From positions 1 through 37,598 of the forward strand of contig JBBDSM010000081.1 of the NCBI GenBank assembly GCA_040904945.1: a stretch of DNA of 37,598 nt. The letters are read 5' to 3'. Of the stretch, positions 25,065-33,962 are shown in pieces (positions within the stretch are counted from its first letter, which is position 1; each line of letters opens with the position of its first letter). The stretch is from JAWLHJ01 sp040904945 (GTDB taxonomy: Bacteria > Gemmatimonadota > Gemmatimonadetes > Longimicrobiales > Gaopeijiaceae). The notes under the pieces were generated by a model. That model did no database searches, was not told the DNA's origin, and saw nothing but the letters and a program-made list of their open reading frames with translations. The position numbers and the translations under genes were made by a program.

Positions 25065-25985
25065 CCCTCCGAACACGCCCTCGACGAAGGCGTCGACGTC
25101 GAAGGTCTCGAGGTCGTCGAGCTGCTCGCCGGTGCCGACGAGCTTCACGGGCACGCCGAACTCCTCCTGCAGGGCGACGACGATACCGCCGCGCGCCGAG
25201 GAATCCATCTTGGCGAGCACGATGCCGCTCACGTCGACGACCTTCTTGAAGGCATCGAGCTGGCGGACGGCGTTCTGGCCCACGGTGGCATCCAGCACGA
25301 GGAGCGTCTCGTGGGGCGGGCCGCCGAGCCGACGACGCACCACACGGTCGATCTTCTCGAGCTCCTGCATGAGGCCGCGATTGGTGTGCAGCCGACCCGC
25401 GGTGTCGATGAGAAGCACGTCGACGCCACGGGACTCCGCGGCCTCGAGCGCGTCGAAGGCGACGGCGGCCGGGTCGCCTCCCTGCTGGCCGCGCAGGAAA
25501 TCCGCCCCGATCCGCTTGGCCCAGGTCTCGAGCTGGGCCACGGCGCCTGCACGGAAGGTGTCGGCGGCGGCGACCATCACCCGCTTGCCGTCCTGGACGA
25601 GGAAGTGCGCGAGCTTCGCCACCGAGGTCGTCTTCCCCACGCCGTTGACCCCGACCATCAGATAGACCGTGGTGCCGGAGTCCGCGGCCCGGAGCTCGGC
25701 GTCCTTCGAGGGCGTCAGGATCTCCGAGATCTCGTCCCGGAGCGCGCCGACGAGGGCCTGGCCTCCTCTGGCCTTCCCCTTCCGCATGACGTCCTCGGCG
25801 TGATCCACGAGGCGCATGGTGGCCGGGACGCCGAAGTCCGCGGCCAGCAGCCGTTCCTCGAGATCTTCGAGGGAGGCGTGGTCCAGCCCCTTCGCGGCGA
25901 CGCGCACGTCGGTGAGCGCCAAGTCGACGACCCGGCGCCAGAGTCCCTTCTTCTTCTCGAGCTTGTTCTTGAAAAGGCGTGCCAT
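25062..25985 (-). CDS. ftsY: Signal recognition particle receptor FtsY
   Basis: FtsY is the SRP-receptor GTPase that docks ribosome-SRP complexes at the inner membrane. It has a short N domain (about 1-90) without the long acidic A domain of E. coli, then the G domain: GVNGVGKTT (112-120), DTFRAGA (142-148) and DTAGR (194-198). The base-specificity motif reads AKMDSSARGG at 258-267, where TKLDGTAKGG is usual. The protein has 307 residues from the ATG at 25985. Its TAG stop is formed at the edge of the inserted element, yet the C-terminus (VEGVFGG) looks complete. It lies 14 bases after the membrane-protein gene. Confidence 0.96.
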   Translation of the reverse strand: MARLFKNKLEKKKGLWRRVVDLALTDVRVAAKGLDHASLEDLEERLLAADFGVPATMRLVDHAEDVMRKGKARGGQALVGALRDEISEILTPSKDAELRAADSGTTVYLMVGVNGVGKTTSVAKLAHFLVQDGKRVMVAAADTFRAGAVAQLETWAKRIGADFLRGQQGGDPAAVAFDALEAAESRGVDVLLIDTAGRLHTNRGLMQELEKIDRVVRRRLGGPPHETLLVLDATVGQNAVRQLDAFKKVVDVSGIVLAKMDSSARGGIVVALQEEFGVPVKLVGTGEQLDDLETFDVDAFVEGVFGG

Positions 25986-25999
25986 CGGCTATGTCGGGT

Positions 26000-27946
26000 T
26001 CAGCGTAATCCGGACCGTCTGCGGCCGATCCATTCCGCGCACAGGAGTCCGATGATCAACAGGTAGGGCCAGGGGAGCGTGCGGAGCGGCCGGGTGCCAC
26101 CATCGTCTGCGGCCGCGGCCGCGCTCTCGAAGATCAGTCTCGCGGGATCGGCCGGCGCCGGAAACATGTCGGTGGATCGGTCGCTCACGTCGAAGCGTCC
26201 CCCCGCCACGCTGTCCCCCGCCGGATCGCGTACCGTGTAGCGGTAGGGCCCGGGAGAGAGTGGCTCGGTGAAAACGGTGCCACTTCCCGTGAGCGTGAGC
26301 TCGTTCGCTCCTCCCGGGTTCGCGGCGCTGTCGGGTCGGATGCCGACGGTCGCGCCGGCCCGTCCCTCGGGGACCTGCCAGGGCACGGGCTCGCCGGCGG
26401 GGACCACGCGCTCCGCCGGGCGAACCTCGGCCCCGGCCAGCGATGCGTCACGGAGCAACCAGCCGGCCACGCCCGACCATACGGCTTCATAGGCGTCGCG
26501 GTCATCCGGCCTGGCCGCCCAGCGCCAGAGGCCTTGAGCCAGCACGACGGCGGAGCGGCGGCCACCGTCGCTCCGCAGATGGAGCGGCGCCTCGGCGGGC
26601 CCGGTACGCCGGAGGCTCACGGTGAGCGGGGCCACCAGGCCCGAGGCGCCCTGGGCGACCATCACGCCGGTGAGCGGCGGCAGATCGGCTCCGGCTAGGC
26701 CGGCCAGCTCGCCGGACAGGGGCGAAGGCGGGATCTCCTCGCCCAGGTACCATTCGCCCGCCCTCGGCGCCGAGGCGTCGATGCCGAGCAGCGACGCGCC
26801 AGCGGCGTCGAAGACGAAAGCGATGGATCGGGGGGCGCGTCCGACGAGTCCTCCGACCCAGGCGTCCGTATCGTCGGAAAGCCCGTGGAGGACCAGGAGG
26901 GACGCCCCCTCGGCCGCGCGGCGAACGGTCGCCGAATCGACGGGGTCCGCCCGCTCCAGCGCCGGCCCCATGGATACGTAGCGATCGGGGCCCGCCCGCA
27001 AGAAGCCCGACCCCGCGAGCCCGGTGGTCCGCTCGAGAACGGGCAAGAGGTAGCGCGGCTCCCAGTCGGGTCTGAACGAGATGAGCACGACCCCGGCCTC
27101 TTCCGGCGCACCGACCAGCCCGTAGGCCACAGCCCGGTCGTCAGCGGCGAAGTCATCATCCACCCCGGAAAGGACCGCCTCGAAGCGCACCGCGCCGGTG
27201 TTGGCGGAGGGGGGAAGGTCGACCTCGACGGTGCTCCGGAGCCCCTGTCCCGGGGCCGCGACGCGCGCCGAACCGACCGGCATGCCCTCCTCGAGCAGCT
27301 GTACCGACAGGCTGTCCCCCGGCGCACCTCCGTAGACCTCCAGGACGGCGATGCCGGCTGCGGCGGGGGCGGCCCGGTCGCCGACGTCGAGCGAGAAGAT
27401 ACCGGCGTTGTCGATCTGGTCGGCCACGTTCTCGAACGTGACACCGAGGCCGGAACCCTGCAGCGCGGCGCGTACGGCCACGACATCCTCGATGCGCATG
27501 TCGGTGAGCACACGCACCTCCCGCGCGCCGCTCTCGGCGGCCACGTCGAGCGCGGGCCCGAGACGCGTCATGGGTCCCGTGGGCGCGAGGTCCACGGCGT
27601 CAGACGTCTGGTCCACGACGGCGCCGAAGGTCACGACCCGCCACCCGTCCGCGCGTAACGCCTCGGCACGCCGGACAGCCTCGGCCCACGCGGCAGCATC
27701 TTCGCCCCCCGCGGCCATACTCTCCGATGCGTCGAGCAGAACCCAACGGCTCGTGAGCCCCGCGGTGCCAGCCCACGGCACGCTCGGATCGAGAAGCAGT
27801 GCGAGCACGATCAACAGGGCGGCCGCGCGGAGCGGCCAAAGGTAGCGGGCCCCCTCTACCGGGAGGTCGACCCGGCGGTAGATCCACCACGCGTATCCGA
27901 TGGCTCCCGCGCCGAGAAGCGCGAAAAGGACGGCTGAGAGACTTAC
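26000..27946 (-). CDS. VWA-domain membrane protein, GTA at start position
   Basis: This protein of about 648 residues is of unknown function. Two N-terminal membrane helices (about 3-23 and 39-53) precede a von Willebrand A-like domain whose DASES (72-76) is a DxSxS metal site. A large periplasmic or cytosolic region follows, and a last helix (LPWPYLLIIGLLCAEWIG) comes before a basic tail. This layout resembles BatA/BatB-type and other VWA membrane proteins. The frame is open from base 28000 but has no ATG, GTG or TTG before TTG 27814, which would cut off helix 1 and most of helix 2. The apt start, 27946, reads GTA, overlaps the M23 stop (GTAA) and has GGAGG 6 bases upstream. Either a non-standard start, a mutated GTG or a sequence error is likely. 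Confidence 0.75.
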   Translation of the reverse strand, partial: VSLSAVLFALLGAGAIGYAWWIYRRVDLPVEGARYLWPLRAAALLIVLALLLDPSVPWAGTAGLTSRWVLLDASESMAAGGEDAAAWAEAVRRAEALRADGWRVVTFGAVVDQTSDAVDLAPTGPMTRLGPALDVAAESGAREVRVLTDMRIEDVVAVRAALQGSGLGVTFENVADQIDNAGIFSLDVGDRAAPAAAGIAVLEVYGGAPGDSLSVQLLEEGMPVGSARVAAPGQGLRSTVEVDLPPSANTGAVRFEAVLSGVDDDFAADDRAVAYGLVGAPEEAGVVLISFRPDWEPRYLLPVLERTTGLAGSGFLRAGPDRYVSMGPALERADPVDSATVRRAAEGASLLVLHGLSDDTDAWVGGLVGRAPRSIAFVFDAAGASLLGIDASAPRAGEWYLGEEIPPSPLSGELAGLAGADLPPLTGVMVAQGASGLVAPLTVSLRRTGPAEAPLHLRSDGGRRSAVVLAQGLWRWAARPDDRDAYEAVWSGVAGWLLRDASLAGAEVRPAERVVPAGEPVPWQVPEGRAGATVGIRPDSAANPGGANELTLTGSGTVFTEPLSPGPYRYTVRDPAGDSVAGGRFDVSDRSTDMFPAPADPARLIFESAAAAADDGGTRPLRTLPWPYLLIIGLLCAEWIGRRRSGLR

Positions 27947-29310
27947 CGCCGGCCTCCGTCGACGTCGAGGGCACCGGACCGCTCGAGCTGGGCGCCGAAG
28001 TCACGTTCCTCTTCGTCGACCAGAGCGGTGCGCACCGGGCCGGCGCCCGGAATCGACTCCAGGAGCGCCACGCGCTCCATCATCTCGTCCATCCACCGGA
28101 CCATGTCGTCCGCCGGCACCGGGTCTCCTGCGGGAAGATCGATGGACAAGGGATCGATGTGACGACCCCCGCTGATCATCTCGTAGTGGAGGTGGGGTCC
28201 GGTCGCGAGCCCGGTCATGCCGACGTACCCGACGATGTCACCCTGCTTTACCCGGGTTCCCTGCACGACACTCGAGTTGAAGCGGCTCATATGACCGTAG
28301 CGGGTGATGAAGCCGTTCGGATGCCGGATCTCGACGGCGTTGCCGAGACCACCTTTCGGCCCGCGATGGATCACCACGCCATCCGACGTCGCCATGATCG
28401 GCGTGCCGGTGTCGGCCGCATAGTCCACGCCACGGTGCGCCCGAACCCTCTGCAGAACCGGATGGAAGCGTCCATTGCTGTAGCGCGAAGAGATGCGCCG
28501 GTACTCGAGCGGCTTCAGGAGGAAGGCCCGTCGCACGGACTTCCCTTCCAGGTCGAAGTACGACCCCTGGCCGTCCCCGTTCGGATCGAACCAGATCGCA
28601 TGATATGCCGTGCCGCTGTTCACCAGCTCGGCCGAGATCAGCTGTCCGGCGCGGAGCGAGCCGTCCGGCCGCACCTCCCGCTCGAAAGCGAACCGGTACG
28701 TGTCACCGACCCGGATCTGGCGGGAGAAGTCGACTTGCCACTGGAACACGCGATCGAGGTAGTCGATGAGACGGTTCCGGTCGGCGACCGGCATGGACTG
28801 CAGCTCGGGATTTCCGATCACCGAGGTCCAGAGGACGCTCTCGATCTCGCCGGACGCGTAGAGGGTGTCGACGTACACCGGGGTCTCGACCAGATCGGCC
28901 GCCCACCCCGACAGGCTCCTGGTCAGCCGGACGGTCTCATCGCGGCTCACGGCGACGTCGATGCCACGGAGCTGCTTGTCGTTCTGCAGGTACCGGAACG
29001 TCACCTCGGTCCCGGGGCGCATGCGCCTCGGGCTCGCGTGCTCACGGAATGCGAGAAGCAACGACGCTTGTTCGTTGGCGCCCAACTCGCCGCTCAGCAA
29101 CTCTCCGAACGTCTGTCCGGCGCTCATGGCGCGCACGTCCACGTGCTCCGCGGGCGGCACGTGGATTCCGGGCAGTTGGCCGACGTCCGCGACCTCCATG
29201 ACATCGCAGGCCGACGACATCGCGACGGCCGCAAGGACCGCCACAAGCGTACCGGCACGCCCCACCCTCGTCGCGTCAGATCGCAATCTGTGTGGCTCCG
29301 CGCGTTTCAA
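27943..29310 (-). CDS. MepM-like M23 murein endopeptidase
   Basis: This is a zinc metallopeptidase expected to cut peptidoglycan cross-links in the periplasm and make room for new wall or septum. It has the MepM/Csd3 order: an N-terminal signal (hydrophobic about 20-34, then SSAC with Cys35, a weak lipobox), an OapA/LysM-like part (about 58-125), a middle domain (about 140-245), and the M23 domain. Zinc ligands are His292 and Asp296 (HRGVD) and His375 (HLHYE), with His340 and His373 catalytic. The protein has 455 residues. The start is TTG at 29310 with AGGAG 7 bases upstream. It sits 36 bases after ftsZ, so division-linked expression is likely. The stop reads TAA where this genome often has TGA at such junctions. 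Confidence 0.9.
   Translation of the reverse strand: MKRAEPHRLRSDATRVGRAGTLVAVLAAVAMSSACDVMEVADVGQLPGIHVPPAEHVDVRAMSAGQTFGELLSGELGANEQASLLLAFREHASPRRMRPGTEVTFRYLQNDKQLRGIDVAVSRDETVRLTRSLSGWAADLVETPVYVDTLYASGEIESVLWTSVIGNPELQSMPVADRNRLIDYLDRVFQWQVDFSRQIRVGDTYRFAFEREVRPDGSLRAGQLISAELVNSGTAYHAIWFDPNGDGQGSYFDLEGKSVRRAFLLKPLEYRRISSRYSNGRFHPVLQRVRAHRGVDYAADTGTPIMATSDGVVIHRGPKGGLGNAVEIRHPNGFITRYGHMSRFNSSVVQGTRVKQGDIVGYVGMTGLATGPHLHYEMISGGRHIDPLSIDLPAGDPVPADDMVRWMDEMMERVALLESIPGAGPVRTALVDEEERDFGAQLERSGALDVDGGRR
27953..27957 (-). promoter_or_regulatory. Shine-Dalgarno before the GTA start
   Basis: GGAGG on the minus strand, inside the last codons of the M23 gene, lies 6 bases before the GTA at 27946-27944. 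It is the best evidence that translation of the VWA membrane protein is meant to begin there and not at TTG 27814. Confidence 0.6.
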
Positions 29311-29346
29311 GATGATCTCCTGCCCTTCGTGGCCGACCCGCCGATG

Positions 29347-30561
29347 TCAGTCCATCTGACGCCGGATGAAGGTCGGAATGTCGAGTCCCGCGATCTGGCT
29401 CCGTGCGATGGTGCGCTCAGGGAATCGATTGAGCGGCACCACCTCTTCCGATCCACCACCACCCACTGCAACCCTGGGCGCGTGCCGCGGCGCCTCTTTC
29501 TCCTCGGACTTCCTCATCGGCTCGGCGGACGCCTGAGACGGCTTCGCGGCCTTCGGCGTACGAGCGCGCAGGAAGCTCCCGGAGATGACCTTGTCGTCCT
29601 CGGGCTGATCGAAGCCGGTGGCGATGACGGTGACCCGCACCTGTCGTTCGAGCGACGGATCATGCACCGCACCGAAGATGATTTCGGCCTCGTCACCGGC
29701 TTCTTCCTGGATAATCGAAGAGATCGTCGTGACCTCGTCAATAGCAAGGTCCATGCCCCCGGTGATATTGATGAGGACACCGCGCGCGCCCGCGATCGAG
29801 ATGTCATCCAGGAGCGGCGAAGAGATCGCTTCCTGAGCGGCCTCCTGCGCACGGTTGTCTCCCTCCCCGAAGCCCGACCCCATGAGCGCCGGACCCCGCG
29901 AGGACATGATGGTGCGCACGTCCGCGAAGTCCACGTTCACCTCGCCGGTGACGCTGATGAGGTCGGAGATGCCCTGCGTGGCGTTGAGGAGCACCTCGTC
30001 GGCCTTCTTGAGCGCGTCGCGGAACGACGTCCCCTTCGGTACGACGGAGAGCAAGCGGTCGTTCGGGACGAGGATCATGGTGTCCACGCAACGCCGCAGC
30101 TCAGCCAGCCCCTGCTGCGCCTGACGCTCCCGCTTCTTCCCCTCGAAGGAGAAGGGCCGGGTGACGATGCCGATGGTGAGCGCGCCCATCTCACGGGCGA
30201 TCTCCGCCACGAGCGGCGCGGCGCCGGTTCCGGTGCCACCGCCCATGCCGGCGGTCACGAACACGAGATCGGCGCCCTCGAGAGCGCGACGCACCTCGTC
30301 TTCGCTCTCGGCGAGCGCCTGCCGCCCCACCTCGGGGCGCGCGCCGGCACCGAGGCCACGCGTGAGCTTCTTGCCGATCTGCAGCGTGACCTGCGCCCGC
30401 GACGTCTTGAGCGCCTGGGCATCGGTGTTCATCGAGATGAACTCGACGCCGTCGAGCGCCTCGTCGACCATGCGGTTCACCGCGTTCCCGCCGGCGCCAC
30501 CGACGCCGACCACCTTCATCCGTGCGTTCCGGACCGGGGTTTCCTCGAATTCGAAAATCAT
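29347..30561 (-). CDS. ftsZ: Cell division protein FtsZ
   Basis: FtsZ is the tubulin-like GTPase that forms the division ring at mid-cell. The tubulin signature GGGTGTG is at 107-113 and the N-terminal nucleotide loop VGGAGGNAVNRM near 20-31. The T7-loop region NVDFADVRTIM is present. A Pro/Lys/Glu-rich linker leads to the conserved C-terminal peptide DIPTFIRRQ, which binds FtsA and other partners. The ATG at 30561 has an excellent Shine-Dalgarno (GGAGGAG, then ATACC), so the frame's earlier start at 30576 is rejected. The protein has 404 residues. It is 24 bases downstream of ftsA. Confidence 0.98.
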   Translation of the reverse strand: MIFEFEETPVRNARMKVVGVGGAGGNAVNRMVDEALDGVEFISMNTDAQALKTSRAQVTLQIGKKLTRGLGAGARPEVGRQALAESEDEVRRALEGADLVFVTAGMGGGTGTGAAPLVAEIAREMGALTIGIVTRPFSFEGKKRERQAQQGLAELRRCVDTMILVPNDRLLSVVPKGTSFRDALKKADEVLLNATQGISDLISVTGEVNVDFADVRTIMSSRGPALMGSGFGEGDNRAQEAAQEAISSPLLDDISIAGARGVLINITGGMDLAIDEVTTISSIIQEEAGDEAEIIFGAVHDPSLERQVRVTVIATGFDQPEDDKVISGSFLRARTPKAAKPSQASAEPMRKSEEKEAPRHAPRVAVGGGGSEEVVPLNRFPERTIARSQIAGLDIPTFIRRQMD

Positions 30562-30585
30562 GGTATCTCCTCCCATTGGAGTGGT

Positions 30586-31815
30586 TTAAAAGAACTCTTT
30601 GAGCCAGGTGCCGAGCTTCGTGAGGACGCCCGACGTGGTCGTCGAGGCTCCCCTGCCCGTCTCGGCGAAACGGTCCGCTCCCCACAGCGAGAGCCCCGCG
30701 GCGACCGCAAAACGCGGGCGTCCGACGGAATCTGCGAGCCCACCCAGGCCCTCACCCGGCACGCCGAGCCGGACTGGACAGGCGTAGATCTGTTGAGCCA
30801 ACTCGACGAGACCAGGGATCGAGGCCGTGCCCCCGGTCAGCACGATGCCCGCGCCCAACCGGTCCATGAGCCCCTTCTCGTCGAGCTCCTCGTGGACGAT
30901 CCCGAACAGCTCGTCGAGCCGCTGCTCGATGATGTGCGCGATCAGCTCCCGGGCCACCGCACGCGTCTGCCCCGGTGCCGGACCGGGCAACTCCACGGTC
31001 TCGCGTGGGTCCACCATCTGGGTCCAGGCGATGCCGAACTTCTCCTTGGCCCGTCGCGCCTCGGAGTACGGAATCGACAGGCCGCGCACCAGATCGGTCG
31101 TCAGCGTGGTGCCGCCCACGGGGAGGATCGAGACGTGCTGGACCTTCCCCTCGTAGTAGGCCGCGATGTCCGTCGTGTTGGCCCCGATCTCCACCATCGC
31201 GACCCCTACTTCCTTCTCGTCTTCGGTGAGGACGGCGCGGGAGCCCGCCAGCGGCTCGAGCACCATCTCCTGCACGCGGTAGCCTGCGCGGTTCACGGCC
31301 TTGCGGATGTTGGCCGACGCGGTGACCTGGCACGTCACGAGGAAGACCTCCGCCTCGAGGCGGACGCCGGCCATGCCGAGGGGGTCCTTGATGCCGCCCT
31401 GGAGGTCCACCCGGTATTCCTGGGGGATGGCGTGCACCATCTCCCGATCGGGCGGGAGCGCCACGGCGCGCGCGACGATGTGCACCCGTTCGACGTCGTC
31501 CGGGCTCACCTCGTCGTCCGAGACGGCCACGACGCCCATCGAGGTGGAGGCGCGCACGTGGTCGCCTCCGATACCGGCGTAGACACGGTCGACCGTGACG
31601 CCGGCCATCAGCTCGGCCTCCTTCATGGCGGAGCGGACGGACTCGGTCATCTCGTCGATGTTGGTGACCATGTCACCCCGGAGCCCACCCGTGCGGGCCT
31701 GACCGACGCCGAGCACCGTGAGTCCCGGCCGGCGCGGGTCGGTGATGACCTCGCCGATGACGGCGCACGTGTTCGAGGTCCCGATATCGAGTCCGGCGAT
31801 GAGATTGGAGCGCAT
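30586..31815 (-). CDS. ftsA: Cell division protein FtsA
   Basis: FtsA is an actin-like ATPase that anchors FtsZ to the inner membrane. The N-terminal phosphate loop AGLDIGTSNTCAVIGE, a second loop VEIGANTTDIA and the adenosine motif VLTGGTASIPG are present. The C-terminus ends in LTKLGTWLKEFF, an amphipathic helix fit for membrane binding. The protein has 409 residues from the ATG at 31815. It lies 10 bases after ftsQ and directly before ftsZ, the standard order. Confidence 0.97.
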   Translation of the reverse strand: MRSNLIAGLDIGTSNTCAVIGEVITDPRRPGLTVLGVGQARTGGLRGDMVTNIDEMTESVRSAMKEAELMAGVTVDRVYAGIGGDHVRASTSMGVVAVSDDEVSPDDVERVHIVARAVALPPDREMVHAIPQEYRVDLQGGIKDPLGMAGVRLEAEVFLVTCQVTASANIRKAVNRAGYRVQEMVLEPLAGSRAVLTEDEKEVGVAMVEIGANTTDIAAYYEGKVQHVSILPVGGTTLTTDLVRGLSIPYSEARRAKEKFGIAWTQMVDPRETVELPGPAPGQTRAVARELIAHIIEQRLDELFGIVHEELDEKGLMDRLGAGIVLTGGTASIPGLVELAQQIYACPVRLGVPGEGLGGLADSVGRPRFAVAAGLSLWGADRFAETGRGASTTTSGVLTKLGTWLKEFF

Positions 31816-31825
31816 GGTTGTTCCG

Positions 31826-32560
31826 TCAGTCTCGGGTTCGGCGGACCACGACCTGGTCCGCGAATCTCAGATCGATCTCTTCCGGCGGATCCGTCGGCCG
31901 GGCCGCCACCGCGTCGGCGAGCGCAGCGAGCCCCTCCCGGAGTCGGACCGCGGATGTCCCCGGGGGGAGGAGGAAGTCCACCGGTGGCTCCGTCCATCGA
32001 ACCCGGAGCGATCCGTCGTCCCGCCATCCCAACTCGGAAACGCGCTGCAAGAACGCGGTGTCGGCGCTCATCATCCGTCCGATCTCCGCGGCCAACTCCC
32101 GCACCGCCCCCGGTACGAGCCGTGCCCCGCGGGCGGGCGTCAGACTGGTCGACAGGACGGGAAGGTCGAGTCGGTGATGGGACGGATCGACGGGGAGGCG
32201 ATACCCCTCGGCGTCGACCGGCTCGAGCGTCGGCGTAGGCGCGAGCGCGACGGGCTGCCGCTCGGTCACGGTCACGCGTAGCCCAGCGGGGAACCGGCGC
32301 GCGACACTGGCTGAACGGATCATCGGATGCCGCTCGATGCGATCCGTCCATACGCTCTTCTCTTCCCAGATGGAGCTGGTCGGCTGCAGCGTCATCAACC
32401 CCACGACCTCGTCGGCTGCCACGAATGTCGCTCCACTCACGTCGACGTTCCGCACGTGGAAGGTGCTGAGCCCCGCGAGCCATTCGCTCCCGTGTTCGAC
32501 GCCCAACAGCGTCCCGCCGGCCACCATGGCGCCGAGGAGGATCTTCAAATCCCTACGCAT
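31826..32560 (-). CDS. ftsQ: Cell division protein FtsQ
   Basis: This is a single-pass inner-membrane protein that bridges early and late divisome proteins. A short basic cytosolic start and a membrane helix (about 6-30) precede a POTRA domain beginning FHVRNVDVSGATFVAADEV, then the FtsQ beta domain. The protein has 244 residues, near the family norm. The ATG at 32560 overlaps the murC TAG by 8 bases. In many genomes murB and ddl lie between murC and ftsQ, but here they are absent. Confidence 0.93.
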   Translation of the reverse strand: MRRDLKILLGAMVAGGTLLGVEHGSEWLAGLSTFHVRNVDVSGATFVAADEVVGLMTLQPTSSIWEEKSVWTDRIERHPMIRSASVARRFPAGLRVTVTERQPVALAPTPTLEPVDAEGYRLPVDPSHHRLDLPVLSTSLTPARGARLVPGAVRELAAEIGRMMSADTAFLQRVSELGWRDDGSLRVRWTEPPVDFLLPPGTSAVRLREGLAALADAVAARPTDPPEEIDLRFADQVVVRRTRD

Positions 32561-33962
32561 GCGTCACCTCCCGCAGCCGCGCAAACGCGTCCGGCGCGAC
32601 CACTTCGATGGAGCCCGCACCCATGGCCACGAGCACGTCCCCGTCCTCGAGGGTCTCGACAATCGCCCCGGCCAGCGTGTCGAGCGTCTCGTGGTAACGG
32701 ACGTCCGCGGCACCCGCGTCGCGTGTGTGCTCGGCGACCAACGCACCCGTGATCCCCTCGATGGGGGCCTCCCGGGCCGGGAAGATGTCGGTGACCCACA
32801 CGACATCCGCAGCCGCGAGGGCCGAGCCGAATGCGGCCGCGAAGTCCCGGGTGCGCGAGTAGAGATGCGGCTGGAAGGCCACGACCAGGCGCCGACCCTC
32901 GTAAGCGGCGCGCACGCCGGCCAGCGTCGCGCGGATCTCCGTCGGGTGGTGCGCGTAGTCGTCGATCACCGTGACGCCGCTCGCGTCGCCGAGCACGTCG
33001 AAGCGGCGACCCACACCCACGAAGGCGGCGAGCGCACGCTTCACGTGGGCCCAATCGACTCCGAGGTGACGCGCGGTCGCGGCCGCCGCGAGGGCGTTGA
33101 GCAGGTTGTGGGTGCCCGGTAGCGAGAGCTCGAGTGTGCCCTGGGACCGGCCTTCCTCCACGACCGTGCACCGCGTAAGACCCTCGCCCATCTCGATGTC
33201 GGTCGCGCGGAGCATGGCGCCGGCCACCGTACCGTAGGTGTAGCCGGCGTCGGCGAACTCGGGGAGCAGCTTCGACGCCCCGTGGTCGTCCGCGCATACG
33301 ATGACACGGCCTCCAGGCTTCACCCCTCGGAGGAACCGTCGGAAGCCGTCCCGCACGCCCTCCAGATCTCCGTAGATGTCGAGGTGATCGGCTTCCAGGT
33401 TGGTGACGATCGCCACGTCGGGACGGAGCGTGAGGAAGGAGCGGTCGTACTCGTCGGCCTCGACCACGAAGAGCTGATCCCCGCCGCGACGGAGATTCCC
33501 GCCCCAGCCGGCCACCCGTCCGCCCACCAGGCCGGTCGGCTCGAGCCCGGCCGCAGCCAGGACCTCGGTGGTCATCGCCGTCGTGGTCGTCTTCCCGTGC
33601 GTGCCGGCCACCCCGACGACCTTGCCCACCTCGACCCACGCCCCGAGCGCTTCTGCGCGCTTGAAGACCGGAACGTCGAGCTCCCGGGCGCGTGCCAGCT
33701 CGGGATGCTCGGCGGGAACGGCGGAGGTGACGATCAGCGCCGCGGATCCTTCGACGTGCGCGGGGTCGTGACCGATGTGCACCGTTGCGCCCAACGCCTC
33801 GAGATCGACGACACCCGGCCCCTGCTTCACGTCGCACCCCGTGACGGTCACACCGTCACGGACGAGGAGCTCGGCGAGCGCGCACATGCCGGCGCCGCCG
33901 ACGCCCATGAAGTGGACCGGTCCCGAGGAGGCAAGCGCCCGGAGGCGGGTGCGGTCGATCAT
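32553..33962 (-). CDS. murC: UDP-N-acetylmuramate--L-alanine ligase
   Basis: MurC adds L-alanine to UDP-MurNAc, the first amino acid of the peptidoglycan stem. The N-terminal fold has HFMGVGGAGMCALAELL, the ATP loop is GVAGTHGKTTTTAM near 117-130, and VDDYAHHPTEI (here VIDDYAHHPTEI) marks the C-terminal domain. The ATG at 33962 gives 469 residues. An in-frame GTG at 33965 overlapping the murG stop is nearly equivalent. GGAGG 7 bases before the ATG supports it. Frame-open sequence further upstream lies inside murG and is not used. Confidence 0.97.
   Translation of the reverse strand: MIDRTRLRALASSGPVHFMGVGGAGMCALAELLVRDGVTVTGCDVKQGPGVVDLEALGATVHIGHDPAHVEGSAALIVTSAVPAEHPELARARELDVPVFKRAEALGAWVEVGKVVGVAGTHGKTTTTAMTTEVLAAAGLEPTGLVGGRVAGWGGNLRRGGDQLFVVEADEYDRSFLTLRPDVAIVTNLEADHLDIYGDLEGVRDGFRRFLRGVKPGGRVIVCADDHGASKLLPEFADAGYTYGTVAGAMLRATDIEMGEGLTRCTVVEEGRSQGTLELSLPGTHNLLNALAAAATARHLGVDWAHVKRALAAFVGVGRRFDVLGDASGVTVIDDYAHHPTEIRATLAGVRAAYEGRRLVVAFQPHLYSRTRDFAAAFGSALAAADVVWVTDIFPAREAPIEGITGALVAEHTRDAGAADVRYHETLDTLAGAIVETLEDGDVLVAMGAGSIEVVAPDAFARLREVTHA

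Noticed and set aside
27600..28004. 134-codon minus-strand frame at the M23/VWA junction
   Set aside because: It is out of frame with both neighbours and lacks any family feature. The VWA frame encodes clear membrane helices instead.
27799..32238. Plus-strand open frame of 1,479 codons opposite ftsQ, ftsA, ftsZ and the M23 gene
   Set aside because: It mirrors well-supported genes, is dominated by Arg/His/Asp/Gly typical of antisense frames in GC-rich DNA, and shows no domain.
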